A DNA stretch of 64,000 nucleotides, from contig LNAC01000275.1 of the NCBI GenBank assembly GCA_002007465.1, positions 892,099 through 956,098 on the forward strand. Direction: 5' to 3'. The translations under genes were made by a program, and so were the position numbers. Of this stretch, positions 1 to 10,888 are shown piece after piece. Below the pieces are notes generated by a model, which was not told the DNA's origin, did no database searches, and saw nothing but the letters and a program-made list of their open reading frames with translations. Position 1 is the stretch's first letter. Each line of letters begins with the position of its first letter. Origin of the DNA: Ailurus styani. Lineage: Eukaryota > Chordata > Mammalia > Carnivora > Ailuridae.

Positions 1-1015
1 AATTTTGGTACCCAGACAAGGAAGAGAGTTTTCTTACAACATGGCCCCTAAACAGAAGCCAACTCCTTCATCTGGTGCTTATCAGAAGAAAAAGTTCCTT
101 GTTCCAAAGCCGAAGGAAAAACTGGCTGAGTTGAGTTCAGCTGTGGGATGCTGTGGTGGCCTCCAACCTGGCATTTGGTAGTAAAGGGATTTTGGTAGTA
201 ACCGGAACTGTAGGCAGTTTTTTCTTCCTCACTGACTTGAGAACCTAACTCCAATTTAAGATAAAACCCAGCTATACCAGGTTCTAAGCAGTCTCAAGAC
301 GGGGAAAGCCATGAGTACTAGCCTGATCTAGTAAATGAGGAAGTCAATACGATTTTCAGATGCTATTAGGACAAAAGTCATGGTAAGGATATCAGCTATT
401 CTAATGTATACCTACAACACCATAAATCTGAGACTTTCTCACTTCAAAGACCAGGAGTTCTATGCAGTCAGCAAATAGCAGGAAAGAAGTCAATTCCAAG
501 AAAGGATTCAGATATAATTCCTATTAGAAATACGACTAAAGGTGTTTTGTGTCTGACATTAAACTTCTCAGTTCTATATTTTAACTTATGCTATAAAGCA
601 AATGTCTCTTTCTTATTATTTTAAATATTCCCTAGTTGTGTGGAAGTGTGATCTGGTGAGTCTTTAGTTGTTTCTGAACACTTCATGGTGGATAACAGGG
701 GCAAGAGGGCTAGTCTAAAACGACATATTTCCTTCCTATATAGCTTGGGATGTGTAGTTCATCATTATGGGAGCCTGTCTTTGTTCGGGGATACATCTAT
801 TTTATCCATCCTCTTGACTAACCAGACATAATCCAAATGTCTACTCATGGTCCTTAGGATTGCTCCAGATACTGGTGATTTAATACAAGTGCAAATACAT
901 TAAACTGGAATGATAAGTATTTTGTTTTATGATGTAAAAGACATTCCCATGCTTAAAAAGGCACATTTCAGTACTCACCAATAAAACCAAAAACCCTGGC
1001 TATACCAGGTATTAT
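1..1015. other. Single-copy-looking DNA, no gene recognised
   Basis: I see no repeat of a known class here. A short plus-strand frame starts at 42 (MAPKQKPTPSSG, then a lysine-rich run) and stops near 180. Its opening resembles the start of pogo/Tigger-like transposases, but the similarity is lost within about 15 residues, so I do not call it a gene. The 12-mer gctataccaggt occurs near 272 and again near 999. Confidence 0.4.
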
Positions 1016-1017
1016 CA

Positions 1018-1615
1018 GAGGAGTTTCTGCAACTCTCATACATTGTAGGTGGGCATGTGAAAATGGCTGGCAGTGTCTAATAAAATTAAACATATACTTA
1101 CCATATAACCCAGCAATTCCAGGTATTTATCCAAGAGAAATTAAAATTTACATTCACACCGGAATTTGTATGCGAATTTAGAGCACATTATTCATAATTG
1201 CCAAAAACTGGAAAACAACTCAAAATATCCCTTCAGTGGATTAACAAACTGTGGTACATCCATGTGGTGGACTACTACTCAGCAATCAGAAGAATGAACT
1301 ACCACTACGTGCACCAACAGAAATAAATCTCAAAGACATTATGCTAAGTGAAAGAAACCAGACGCAAAAGATCAATAGAGTATTATTCCAACTAGAAGAT
1401 ATTCTGGAAAACGTGAAACTTTAGGGTCAGGAACAAATCAGTAACTGACAAGGGTCAGGGGAGGGGAAGGGTTTGACTACACAGGGGCAGCTTAACAAAA
1501 TTTTGGTGTAGGGTATTGTCCTGTATCTTACTTGTGGTGCTGGCTATGTGACTATGCATTGGTCAGAACTTACATAACTATACGCCCAAAAAAAAGTGAA
1601 CTAAATTAAAATTAT
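1018..1615 (+). mobile_element. Ancient LINE-1 (L1M-type) 3' end
   Basis: The segment reads like the end of L1 ORF2 and the 3' untranslated region. 'Caacccagcaattcc'-type, 'ggtatttatccaagagaa', 'gtggtacatccatg' and 'attatgctaagtgaaagaaacc' phrases occur in the usual L1 order. The frame has many stops, so it is dead. The 3' part, with 'ggttgactacacaggggcag'-like text, ends in an A-rich, TA-rich stretch. High divergence points to a pre-carnivore family. Confidence 0.8.
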
Positions 1616-1619
1616 ATAT

Positions 1620-2300
1620 ATACTCAGCTATATGTATACAGCTCCACAAAGATTTGTTTAAAATGAAGAGACTAGCAGATTCACATAGCAGGTCAGCAGT
1701 CTGAATTTAGCTGAAAAGGTGGAATTGGTTATGAGCAGAGGACCAGCAGACCCTAAGAAATATGGTGACAGGCGGGCCCAAGGAAAGGACTGTCAGAAGA
1801 GAACTGTCTGTGACACAGTCTAGGCATGAGTACAGTCATGGAAACTGGAAGCATTTCTTTACTTGACAATCAGCTCCAGTTTATTAAAAAAAATCATTTC
1901 AGGATTGTGCATTGATTTCTGTCTTTGGAACAGAGTCATGGAAAGAATCTCCCATGTAATAAATGTGTGGAGACAGTGAGCAAAACAAAATGAGCTTGGA
2001 ACTGATTTTAAGTGAACTTTTCATTTTCCACAGCATTTTCATACAGTTGTTCCATATGAAAATAATTTTTAATAAAAATATTATAGAAACACAATATATT
2101 CACAGAAAGAGGCCAATAAGTAATTTAAAAAAATATGTTCTTTCCTTCCTTCACCCTAAGAGGAGTTCTAAAATTCACTGAAGGACAATGGACATAGCTA
2201 ATAAGAAGGGACGAGAAGGAAGTAGATTTCAGATGGGGACAAAATCTGGGAGTCCAGTATGACTACCGCTGGCTGATTATTCAAAGTGGGTGAATAATAA
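1620..2300. other. Single-copy-looking DNA
   Basis: No repeat, gene or RNA recognised. AT-rich, with short chance frames only. Confidence 0.4.
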
Positions 2301-2304
2301 AGCT

Positions 2305-2450
2305 TGAAAGGCAGCTTAGAGATCATCTAAGGATACCTATTGTTTTATAGATAAAAAAGACTGGCTCAGAAATATGAAGCGACTTGCCAAAGTCTCAGAA
2401 TTCTTAAATTGTATAATCCAGTCTTCTGCCTCCAAGTCTAGTGTTTTTTT
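2305..2450 (-). mobile_element. MIR- or MER5-like old repeat fragment
   Basis: The text 'agagatcatctaagg', 'atagataaaaaagactggctcagaa', 'gcgacttgcc' and 'cagtcttctgcctccaagtc' follows, in order, the diverged reverse complement of MIR, or the similar MER5 hAT element. The two are hard to tell apart at this divergence. Confidence 0.45.
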
Positions 2451-5090
2451 TTCTTTTTTCAAGAAAACTACAATTTGCTATTCTTTCCAAAGATGGGAAG
2501 ATACAGACCGAAATGTAAAATTTAAACATTCTATGACACAGTGGGGAAAAATATGTATATTTGGACATTTTACTAAAGTGGCAAAATACAATCCTTTCTA
2601 AACAGTGTCCTTTACTAATAACTACAATTTTGTAATTTTCAGAACTCAAATGAAAAAAATCCATTTTAGTTCTCAGACAGCCTGTCTCTCTCTCTCTTTT
2701 CCACCTCTTGTAGGTGGCAAGTTATATCAGGACAGAAACCAGACCAGAGGCATGGGCTCTGTGTCACGTTTGCATACAGAAATACATAGCAGTTTCTTCA
2801 TTTAAATGGGTTACTGCTTGGTTTGTTCCTAAGAAGGTTGCCCTCTGACCTTAATCTCTTCAATTAACTGTGTAACCAAATCTTAATTCTCTGTATGCAG
2901 TGATTCATTCATTTAAAAAAAAAAAAAAAGGTGCTGTGCCTGAAAAAAAGGCAGACAAGATTTCAAGAAATGGGGTAAGGGATTATAAAGTCAGAGAGGG
3001 CCCTGCCCTGTGGATGCTGGCTGCCTGCCTTCAATTTGTGGTTCTTGAGAGACTGTTGAGCTATTGAGGGTGAAAGAGAGAGAGAGAGAGAGAAAGATTC
3101 TCAATCCAACTAAAAGATAACGGATTTTTTTCACTTGTTTGAGTACCGAAAACTACAGTTATTAGTTATAGAACATTGTTCAGAGCAGTCTGCAATATAT
3201 AATTTTGGTTCATTGACTAAATGAATGAATTGCTGATCAATACAATTTTTTTTTGTTTATGTTTATGAGCTTTTATACATGTTCCTCACAGTCCTCAGAA
3301 ATCTGCAAGAAACGAGAGCATCATGAAAGGACCAGTGGCATTATAGTAAAATAACTGCATTATCTTTCCAGAATTATCCATTAACTATCCTTAAGCAAAC
3401 ACAAAAAATTCAACCTGTGAGGTGCTCATAAGAGATCGACATAAAAAAAAATTACACATTCTTTGTTGTTCCCTCCTTCCTCCTAACTCCACACATGCAT
3501 GGTACAAAATTACTGCCGAAACTCTACGAAATAACCAGTAATAATTTAAAGTGATGGATGATGTTGTTTTTTGAAATTAATCATCAATGGTAGATTTAAT
3601 GGTGGAAGGGGGAACTGAAGCTCAAGTTCTGAGATGTTCTTACACATCTGTTTGATTTATGTTGTCTGTTTTGCCACGGCAGGATTTAAACTCTACACAA
3701 ACAGCATCCTTGACTGCCTTGTTCACTGCCATTTGTCTAGGGTCTAACCATAACTGCCCTTTATTTATAGAAGGAATCAATTAATAAGACAGAATTAATA
3801 AATTAATAATTATTCAATCAATTAATTAATCAATTAATAAGGCAGAAATCTTTGATCAAGGGAAACTTCAGGTGTGTAGTAGGTCTGCATAAAATAAAAG
3901 TAAAAAAAAGTTGGGAAGGTTAACTAATATACAAATGAAAAATATTTTTATTATTGTCATGTCTGGTTAAGCATATTAATTTTGGGACACACTGCACCCC
4001 ATTTGCTTTAAGATACTAGCGACAGTTGGCTAGGCCAATAATTTTAATACTCATTACATCACTCCAAGTATTAGTAATTCTAAATATGAAATCTCATGAC
4101 ATTTTGACAGAAGGCCACCTACGAATGTGTCTGAATTATACATGCAAACAAACCTGAATTAATATCAAAGGCAAAGAAGATCTTTTTTCTCAGAGGGCAA
4201 GAAGAGAATTCACACCAGTTTATCATTTAATACTCTGGCAAAGGTTTTTGCTGGAAGATTTTTAATGTTCTTTTCAGTATTCAATCAAACAACTGTCTGA
4301 AGAGGATGTTGTGATTTGGGTAATAATTTTCTCAAACACATTTACATCCCTAATTTCTTTTTGAACCAAGTCAATCAACATGCCATTTGGGATGCACCTG
4401 GAGGCAACTGGTTTGAGATTTTTTTTTTTTTTTCTGGAAAGTGAGAACTACTCAACATCCATTTGCACTTGAACTGCCTGTAAATACCTCCCAGAGTCCC
4501 TTAGCTGTATGCAGGAGAACAAAGGAAACAGCCATTTTCAGTCAGTGCTTTGTGATTTCTGTATTTCACAGCCTGGAGAATAGAATAGAGGATGCACTCC
4601 ACTCTCTTTGGGGTCACTCTCTGGAATGGAGAGGAAGAGGCGCTTTTTTACATTTGCAAATGCCTTTCCTTTCAGTCGGCTGCACTTTGCCTGACAGCCC
4701 TGTCTGTATGTGGTGCTGCCTTATCAGAGTTTCTCCTAGTTTCCACTCAAGTGGCAAGTGAAAAGTGGGGTATATATCATACTCTTTAGGACTTATTAAA
4801 TGTTTAGCCCCCCAAATCCTCCTTTTCAATTTTATTACCTCTCTCCCCCTTTACAGCCAGTGTTCCTAGAGCTTCAACCAGGCACTCGTAGCAACGGGCT
4901 GCATTCAAAGACTCTGAGCTCGGGCAGGGGACAGGGCAACAGGGCCTTCTTGAAGGAGAAGAGAGGGAGTCTAGGTTGCAGGGAGAGGTGGAACTGAAAA
5001 TAAATACCATGCCTAAGCTGCTGTGTGGATACACTAGCTCCTCACTGAACAAGGAAAGAATGGGATTTTAGGTTGGGAAAGAATAGGGGC
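2451..5090. other. Long SINE-free single-copy segment
   Basis: 2.6 kb with no recognisable interspersed repeat. It holds an (AG)n run at about 3075-3093, an ATTA-rich duplicated patch at 3776-3847 and a transcription-factor-motif-rich stretch at 4440-4780. Several overlapping short frames exist at 4441-5052 on both strands. They lack a coherent protein family and I treat them as chance. Confidence 0.4.
3075..3093 (+). repeat. (AG)n microsatellite
   Basis: Pure AG dinucleotide run of about nine units, between 'ggtgaa' and 'aaagattc'. Confidence 0.85.
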
Positions 5091-5094
5091 CCCA

Positions 5095-5539
5095 CCCCCA
5101 ACTGGACTTTGAGGGTTTTTCTGGTATACAGACCCTGAGACAGAACAAAAACAAAGATCAGGGAGAAAAATCAGACCACCCTGCCCCGACTACTAGGGTT
5201 GAAATGTTTGATGATAATTACGTTGTGACCACAGAAAATAGAAAATGACCACAAAGAAAAATGACCAGGCCTCAAAGGAGAAGTTAATCATCAAAGATGT
5301 TACCATAAATCCCTGCTCAACAAAACATGTCATGGGAATTTTGAGGCTGCAAGTTTTCTGGTCAGTTTTAAATAAAAGAGGACCAATAAAAGCCCTCATT
5401 GGCAACCCATCTGGGATTCCTCTAACTCTAGAGAGCTTTTTGTTTTTCTGTTCTCACCTTTACTTAATAAACTATCACTTCACTCCTCTGGGTCCATGAG
5501 ATTCATTCTTTGACTCCATGAGACAAGAACCCTGTAACA
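5095..5539 (+). mobile_element. Solo endogenous retrovirus LTR (ERV1-like)
   Basis: The 3' half looks like a gammaretroviral-type LTR: 'aggaccaataaaagccctcattgg', then 'attcctctaactctagagagc', then a polyadenylation signal (aataaa at 5466-5471), then 'ctctgggtccatgagattc'. The right end is probably the TGTAACA near 5539. No second LTR, primer-binding site or gag/pol frame follows, so it is read as solo. The left boundary is a guess. Confidence 0.6.
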
Positions 5540-5544
5540 TCATC

Positions 5545-5870
5545 ATTCATCATTTCATTCAAGAATCTTTGCAGGGTGCACCATGCCCACCTTTCCATGT
5601 CCATCTCCTTCAGCCCACAGACACTATTTTCATGTTTAGCCAGCTCAGAACAACTTCTTTCCCATGAGTATGCTCTGCAACTATCTTGCCTGTGCTTTTT
5701 GTTCACCCTTACTTGTCCCTTCCCCTAGTCACACCCAGTCTAGCTCAGCCTCCTCCAATCCTATTCATTCTGCAAAAGCCATCTCAAATCTACCCAAACC
5801 TTTACTTCTGATTCCCCATCCAGATAAAACAAGAATGCCAACTAGATTATTTTTTACAGCTATGTGAGAA
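5545..5870 (+). mobile_element. LINE-2 fragment
   Basis: Pyrimidine-rich text typical of L2 near its 3' end ('ccacctttccatgtccatctcc', 'tctgcaaaagccatctcaaatctac'). It abuts the LTR. The frames through it are not coding. Confidence 0.45.
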
Positions 5871-6059
5871 AATACTTGGCTAAACTTCTTGAGACATGGG
5901 ACAATATCCCAAGAAACAAAATGATGGTTATCCTATTCTTTCAAAGAAAGAAAAGAGAAAGATCTCGAGTAGGAGATAAGATAAAGACCTTCCAAGGAAA
6001 CTGCCTGTGGAGATACCAGGTGGCTGCACAGCCACAGATACTTTAAGAATGGAAAAGCC

Positions 6060-6355
6060 AACTGCAGATTAAAGTTGTTTCCATGGTGTGAGAATTGGTT
6101 TTTATGGCAACTTGACTTAAGCTCCAGTACCCTAGGTATTAATAACACTAGTCTAGGTGTTGTTATGAAGGTATCTTGTAAATGTGGATGACATTTATAA
6201 TCAGCTGGCTTTAAATAAAGGTGATTACTTTTATTAGTGTAGTTGGGCTTTCTCCAAATTAGTTGAAGGCATTAAGAACAAGAACAGGTTTCCTGGAAAA
6301 GAAATTCTGCCTCAAGACTGCAACGTTAACTCCTGCCGAGGTTCCAGCTTGTATA
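6060..6355 (+). mobile_element. Old interspersed repeat, copy 1 (family name uncertain)
   Basis: This shares an ordered set of phrases with the segment at 22395-22990: 'aacactagtctaggtgttg', 'gaaggtatcttgtaaatgtgg', 'atcagctggcttt', 'gttgaaggcattaagaac', 'ggtttcctgg', 'aaattctgcctcaagactgc'. It is a widely dispersed mammalian element whose 3' end runs into a CA/TA microsatellite. I cannot name the family with certainty. Confidence 0.65.
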
Positions 6356-6478
6356 CGTGTGTGTGTGTGTGTATTTATTTTACATTATATGTACACACTT
6401 TATGTATACATTATATATATGTTATATACATACACACATTATATATACATTATATGTACACATATAGATGTACACACG

Positions 6479-6515
<37 letters not shown>

Positions 6516-6518
6516 TAA
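6355..6518. repeat. (TG)n/(TA)n compound microsatellite, allele 1
   Basis: Tail microsatellite of the old repeat. It has a TG run near 6356-6371, mixed TATACA/TACACA units, then a long uninterrupted AT run (about 6480-6510). A second, shorter version lies at 6561-6662 beyond a single N at 6556. Confidence 0.9.
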
Positions 6519-6555
6519 TGTGGGGAATCTGAAAGGACTCCGTTTTTTTTAAAGA

Positions 6556-6556
6556 N
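6556..6556. other. Assembly join (single N)
   Basis: One N separates 6391-6555 from a near-copy at 6561-6700. Both copies carry the microsatellite, the first bases of the LTR and the edge of the SINE tail. They differ mainly in AT-run length and one missing unit. This fits an overlap that the assembler failed to merge. Confidence 0.85.
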
Positions 6557-6662
6557 GTATGTACACACTTTATGTATACATTATATACATGTTATATACA
6601 TACACACATTATATGTACACATATAGATGTACACACGTTATATATATATATATATAAATATA

Positions 6663-7484
6663 ATGTGGGGAATCTGAAAGGACTCCGTTTTTTTTAAAGA
6701 TTTTTTTTTTTTTTTTTACACAGAGAGAGAGATCACAAGGAGGCAGAGAGGCAGGCAGAGAGACAGGGAGAGGAGGAAGCAGGCTCCCTGCTGAGCAGAG
6801 AGCCTGATGCAGGCCTCAATCCCAGGACCCTGAGATCATGACCTGAGCCGAAAGCAGAGGCTTTAACCCACTGAGCCACCCAGGCGCCCTGAAAGGACTC
6901 CGTTTTAGAAAGGCTCCGTCTCTGGGGTTTTTCTGCTAGGCCCTATTTATTCATGTTCTATATTTTCCTCTGAAGAAGCCAAAGAAGCTCTGTTCCCACT
7001 TCAAGGGGGAAACAAGGAAGATGATCATTCTCTAAGTTTTGTCCTAGGCCCCAAACACTCAATAACATCTAAGAATGTTAGATATCCCCAGACACATCCG
7101 GGGACGTTAGCTTTGAACAAGCCTCAGCTGACACTGGCATCAATACCCCCTACCTTCAGTGATTTACGGAATAACACCTCCTGTTCACCTGACACTAGCC
7201 TCTGATCAGACCCTACCCTGGATTCCCAAAGGAACACATACCAAGGGTCCCTTTCCAATATAAATCCCTAACCCTAAGCAATGACAAGACTCATTCTCCG
7301 TTCCTTTCCAAGTCTCCCAGACTCTCCATCTGTTACTCTCTACCTGTCACCCATGCTATTCAATAAACTCTTTCACATTTTCTGGCTCGTGTTTGATTTT
7401 TACCCTGTGTGAAGCCAAGGACTCTCTTGGCTGGTCCTGTGAGACCCTCCTCCAGGCCCTGGGACCCAGGCTGCCTACATCATA
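6663..7484 (+). mobile_element. Solo ERV1-like LTR, split by a SINE
   Basis: The LTR starts with TGTGGGGAATCTGAAAGG and ends near 'ggctgcctacatca'. It has a TATA-like box (tataaat at 7259), a polyadenylation signal (aataaa at 7362) and an R/U5-like end with 'gtgaagccaaggactctcttgg'. Without the SINE and its duplicated target it is about 600 bp. It sits inside the microsatellite tail of the old repeat, which resumes on the right. No internal retroviral sequence is present. The first bases also occur at 6519-6555 because of the assembly join. Confidence 0.75.
6692..6888 (-). mobile_element. Can-SINE inside the LTR
   Basis: Mustelid-type SINE, complete, with an 18-bp duplication ctgaaaggactccgtttt at 6674-6691 and 6889-6906. 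Because the duplicated target is LTR sequence, the SINE is younger than the LTR. Confidence 0.95.
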
Positions 7485-7485
7485 C

Positions 7486-7615
7486 ATAATGTAGGTGTGT
7501 TTATATATGTATAATTGCACACATATGTATATAGCATTTATACACATGCACGTATAACATAAACATATGCAACACACATGTATATATATACATGTACACA
7601 ACGTATATATATATG
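7486..7615. repeat. TA/CA-rich microsatellite, right half
   Basis: Alternating purine-pyrimidine text ('tatatatgtataattgcacacatatg', 'catgtatatatatacatgtacac') continuing the array broken by the LTR. Confidence 0.85.
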
Positions 7616-8330
7616 CAGCCAATCCTTATTATTGGTGGATTCTGTACTTGCTAATTTGCCTACTCACTTAAATTTATTAGTAACCCCCAAACCAATACTC
7701 AAGATGGTTTTGCAATCGCTCATGGATATCGTGCACAGAGTAGTGAAAAGTCTAAGTTGCCCAACACTCATGTTTTCATCCAAGGTCAAACAGGCAAATC
7801 TCTGCCTTCTTTCAGCTCTCATGACTGTAAATAAGTATTCTTTTCATGGTCTAGTTAGTGCCATATTTTTGCATTTTTGTGCTTTTTGTTGATTTTGCTG
7901 TTTAAAATGGCCCCCCAGCATAATGCTAAAGTGCTGTCTGTTTTTCTAAGTGCAGGGAGGCTAGGCTATGCCTTGTGGAGAACAGACATGTGTTAGGTGT
8001 GAGCTGAGTTCAGGGTTAATGAATTATACATATATAAATGTATGTACACACACACACACACACGTATATATAAAATACGGTATCTTTAGAATAGAAATAC
8101 ACATGACACAGGGTTATATGTTGATTGGTTGAGGAAAATGTTACCAGTGGTAGCCCCAGGAGTAATCCAGTCCTTCTTATCTGCCTCAAAATGTATTCAC
8201 ACATTTCACTAAATGTATTCACTAATCCTCTATTTCCTTTAGGGCCAATGTTTTGGTATTTGCTAATTCAGTGTTTGTGGCAACTAACAGAACATAAGTA
8301 CAGTGCATTGTGAATAACAAGAATCAACTC
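7616..8330 (+). mobile_element. Tigger-like (pogo family) DNA transposon remnant
   Basis: The ends form imperfect terminal inverted repeats of about 30 bp: from 7616 'cagccaatccttattattgg', and the reverse complement of 'gaataacaagaatcaactc' ending at 8330. At 7907 a degenerate transposase start reads MAPQHNAKVLSVFL. It resembles the MAPKR..AEVLS beginning of CENP-B-like pogo transposases and stops after 29 codons. Most of the transposase is missing, so this is an internally deleted, dead copy. A CA/TA microsatellite has grown inside it at about 8028-8070. Confidence 0.75.
8029..8072. repeat. (CA)n/(TA)n microsatellite within the Tigger remnant
   Basis: About ten CA units flanked by TATA-rich text. 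It interrupts the former transposase helix-turn-helix region. Confidence 0.85.
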
Positions 8331-8372
8331 CATATACATATACATAAATATATGTATGTATATATCTATCTC
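8330..8372. repeat. TATACA/TATG microsatellite
   Basis: Short imperfect array ('catatacatatacataaatatatg', 'tatgtatatatctatctc') immediately after the Tigger end. Confidence 0.75.
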
Positions 8373-8690
8373 TTATTGGTTTTACTTCTCTGAAGAACTC
8401 TGGTTGAAACACATCAGGCTACCCATCATCCATTGTCCCTAGTGCTCCCAGGAAAAACTGGTAGGGAATGGATGAAGCAAGAGAGAGAATGGGAAGCCAG
8501 GCACGGAAGCAATTTCAGAGGAAGTCCCCACCCTCTGTCACTGGCTGTAGTCTCCCCAAGAGCACATAAATGCCCATGTACTTTCCACTCTGGTGGAATG
8601 CAGGGCCAAGCTTGCTGGAGCGAAGTAACCTCAAGCTAGAGGACAGAGAAGAAAGCCACTAAGAGACATCGAGGTGACACCAGAAAGAAG
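8373..8690. other. Single-copy-looking DNA
   Basis: Nothing recognised beyond a 68-codon chance frame at 8433-8639. Confidence 0.4.
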
Positions 8691-8694
8691 GGAA

Positions 8695-8782
8695 TCACCC
8701 TCTATCTTTGTAAACCTCACCCCCAGCACCTAGACAAATGCCTGGTGTACAGTAAATACTAAATAAATGTTGAACACATAAA
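8695..8782 (+). mobile_element. LINE-2 3' end
   Basis: 'ccccagcacctagacaaatgcc', 'ggtgtacagtaaatactaaa' and 'taaatgttgaaca' match the well-known terminal part of L2. Confidence 0.75.
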
Positions 8783-9469
8783 TGATCCATCCTGCTACAT
8801 TTCACTAAGATTCACGTGTACAAATAAGGCAGAAAATCCACCATTCTCAGGAGTACCTTTTCATGCTTTTCTAGATCACAGCTGTTGAAAATATTTGTGA
8901 AAGGGAAGAGTTTTGGAAATGTCTTCATGGCTACTTGACAGATAATTTCTTTTATAGAACTAAAAGATAAAATTAAAGTTGTTAGTCTTTTGCCAGAAAA
9001 TTTTGACAGCTTATCCTAACAAGACAAGGAGAAACCATACATGATCGGTACAACTTAGAGAAATACAAAATGTACATTGCCAAATGAGAAAACCCTTCCA
9101 ATCTCTTTCTCTTTGTCCTTCCTTTGCACATGTGCACATGCATGCATTTGAAAAGTTACTATTTTTATAAAAAATTTTCTACACTCACCATAACATTCAA
9201 ATGTAAGTAAAGTAAATAAATAAATATCAAGATATCAGGTTAATTTGATATTAAGTGCTACTAAGTGTAGTTTTCTACAAGGTTACTACAAAGTAGGGAA
9301 AAATACTTGTATGTAAAATGTGGTATCTGTAGGGATAATGTCCAGAATGGTAACCTGCCTTTTGGAAGAGTCACACTGATATTATGTAACTTCCAGAGGA
9401 CAGACGTCTTGCCTATTCTTCAAATGCTGTGAATACATTTTGAGGCAGATAAGAAGGGCTGGATTACTC

Positions 9470-10005
9470 CATCAGGCAGCTGACTTGCTCAACCATCAGG
9501 GATAGATTCCTATCACGAATAGAATCAGGTCCTAACTCCTTAGCATAGCATGTAAGATCTTTCACCAGCTGTCCCCAACCTCTCCAGGCATATTTCCTGC
9601 CCCTCCCCCACTCAATAGAGCTTATAATGGGGCCACCCAAATTATTCATGCTTCCTCCAATAGAATGTCCCACGCTGTGGCATGCCTGCATATCTTCCTC
9701 CTTCCTGTTTCTTCTGCCAGGCATATCCTTACTTTTATGGCAAACTCTTACTCACTCTTCAGAAACCACCTCAAATAAGCTGTGAAGCAATCCCTGATGC
9801 TCTTACTTCAAAGTAGGTAAGTCAAGCCTACTTCTGTGCCCCCAGAGTTCCTTGCATATCCCACCTGGTGGAATTTTATCCATATTGTATTTTAACTGTA
9901 TGGTGTTTGAGCTAGCTAAGGACAAGGACTCCATCTTATTTATCTTTGTTTCCTACATGCACTGGCACATGGTAAGTTTTCAATAAATTAATTATGTATA
10001 ACTCT
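9470..10005 (+). mobile_element. LINE-2 3' region
   Basis: It runs through the L2 landmarks in order: 'taagatctttcaccagctgtcc', 'gcatatccttacttttatgg', 'ctcactcttcagaaaccacctc', 'gtgaagcaatccctgatg', 'gtgcccccagagttccttgc', 'aaggacaaggactccatctt', 'actggcacatggtaag' and 'aataaattaatt'. The open frame on the opposite strand (9464-9724) lies wholly in it and is not a gene. Confidence 0.85.
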
Positions 10006-10009
10006 TCTA

Positions 10010-10626
10010 ATTTAGTAACGGTGATGATATGAAATCTTTGGATAACTATAGATAGCAGGTGAATTATTTGTCATCTTAAAGATACTTAAGAGTACTTACT
10101 ATAGAGCAAATAAATAAAAATCAATCAATCAAAAAAGTCTCTCCTAGAAGGAAATAAGCATTAAGAGGTAAACGCCAAGAAGAATGGAGAGTAATATGAT
10201 AAAAATGCTAATTTAGGTACTTAAATATTTTAAAGGGTCTGTCAAAATGGGAATTTGGAATGAGGGCTTAACGTGAGACTTGGACAAGAAATTACTTCCC
10301 AGAACTGAACAGATGATGCTAGAGGGTGAGGCCAGTATCTAGAAATGGAAAGAAGCATAACCTGACCTGGATCCTATCTGGAGAAAACTGTGTGGGGATG
10401 AGGGAGGATTCTAGTCAAGTGGTCTGTGCCTGGGAAGTTCAACATGAGATAAAGGATAGGCATTCCAGTAGACAGGAGAAGCCTGGAAGTGGGTGGTGTA
10501 GAGCAGGTAATACACAGGTAGTAGTACTCCATCAGGTGGCCGACAGACATCAGGAATCTCTGGAAACAGGGCCCCAGACCTGAGGCTACATACAAGTCAA
10601 GTGTAGGACTCTAGGCCCTAATAAAA
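10010..10626. other. Single-copy-looking DNA
   Basis: No repeat recognised. Overlapping frames at 10326-10595 on opposite strands have no family signature. Confidence 0.4.
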
Positions 10627-10686
10627 GCTGACAATGCAGTCTTAGTGAGACAGGAGTACCAAGCATGCTATCAAAATAGAAACTGA

Positions 10687-10887
10687 GGGCGCCTGGGTGG
10701 CTCAGTGGGTTAAAGCCTCTGCTTTCGGCTCAGGTCATGATCTCAGCGTCCTGGGATCGAGGCCCGCATCGGGCTCTCTGCTCAGCAGGGAGCCTGCTTC
10801 CTCCTCTCCCTGTCTCTCTGCCTGCCTCTCTGCCTACTTGTGATCTCTCTCTCTGTGTCAAATAAATAAATAAAATCTTTAAAAAAA
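10687..10887 (+). mobile_element. Young Can-SINE, probably heterozygous
   Basis: Full-length, close to the mustelid consensus, with the variant 'catgatctcagcgtcctgg' and the tail 'gtgtcaaataaataaataaaatc'. It is preceded by a 60-bp flank (10627-10686). After the N at 10888 that flank is repeated exactly (10890-10949) and runs straight on without the SINE. The predicted target duplication is aaaatagaaactga (10673-10686). Confidence 0.95.
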
Positions 10888-10888
10888 N
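10888..10888. other. Assembly join (single N)
   Basis: One N between the SINE A-tail and a perfect 60-bp repeat of the left flank. A SINE target duplication is normally about 7-20 bp, so the repeat is better read as two contigs from alternative alleles. Confidence 0.9.

Noticed and set aside
42..180. MAPKQKPTPSSG... frame as a possible transposase start
   Set aside because: Similarity to pogo-type starts is short and lost after about 15 residues. No inverted repeats were found nearby.
6355..8372. CRISPR-like or satellite array
   Set aside because: The repeats are short TA/CA microsatellites without spacers. CRISPR arrays do not occur in vertebrate genomes.
10687..10760. tRNA-Lys-like heads of SINEs as tRNA genes
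   Set aside because: They are tRNA-derived SINE promoters with CT-rich bodies and A-tails, not tRNA genes.
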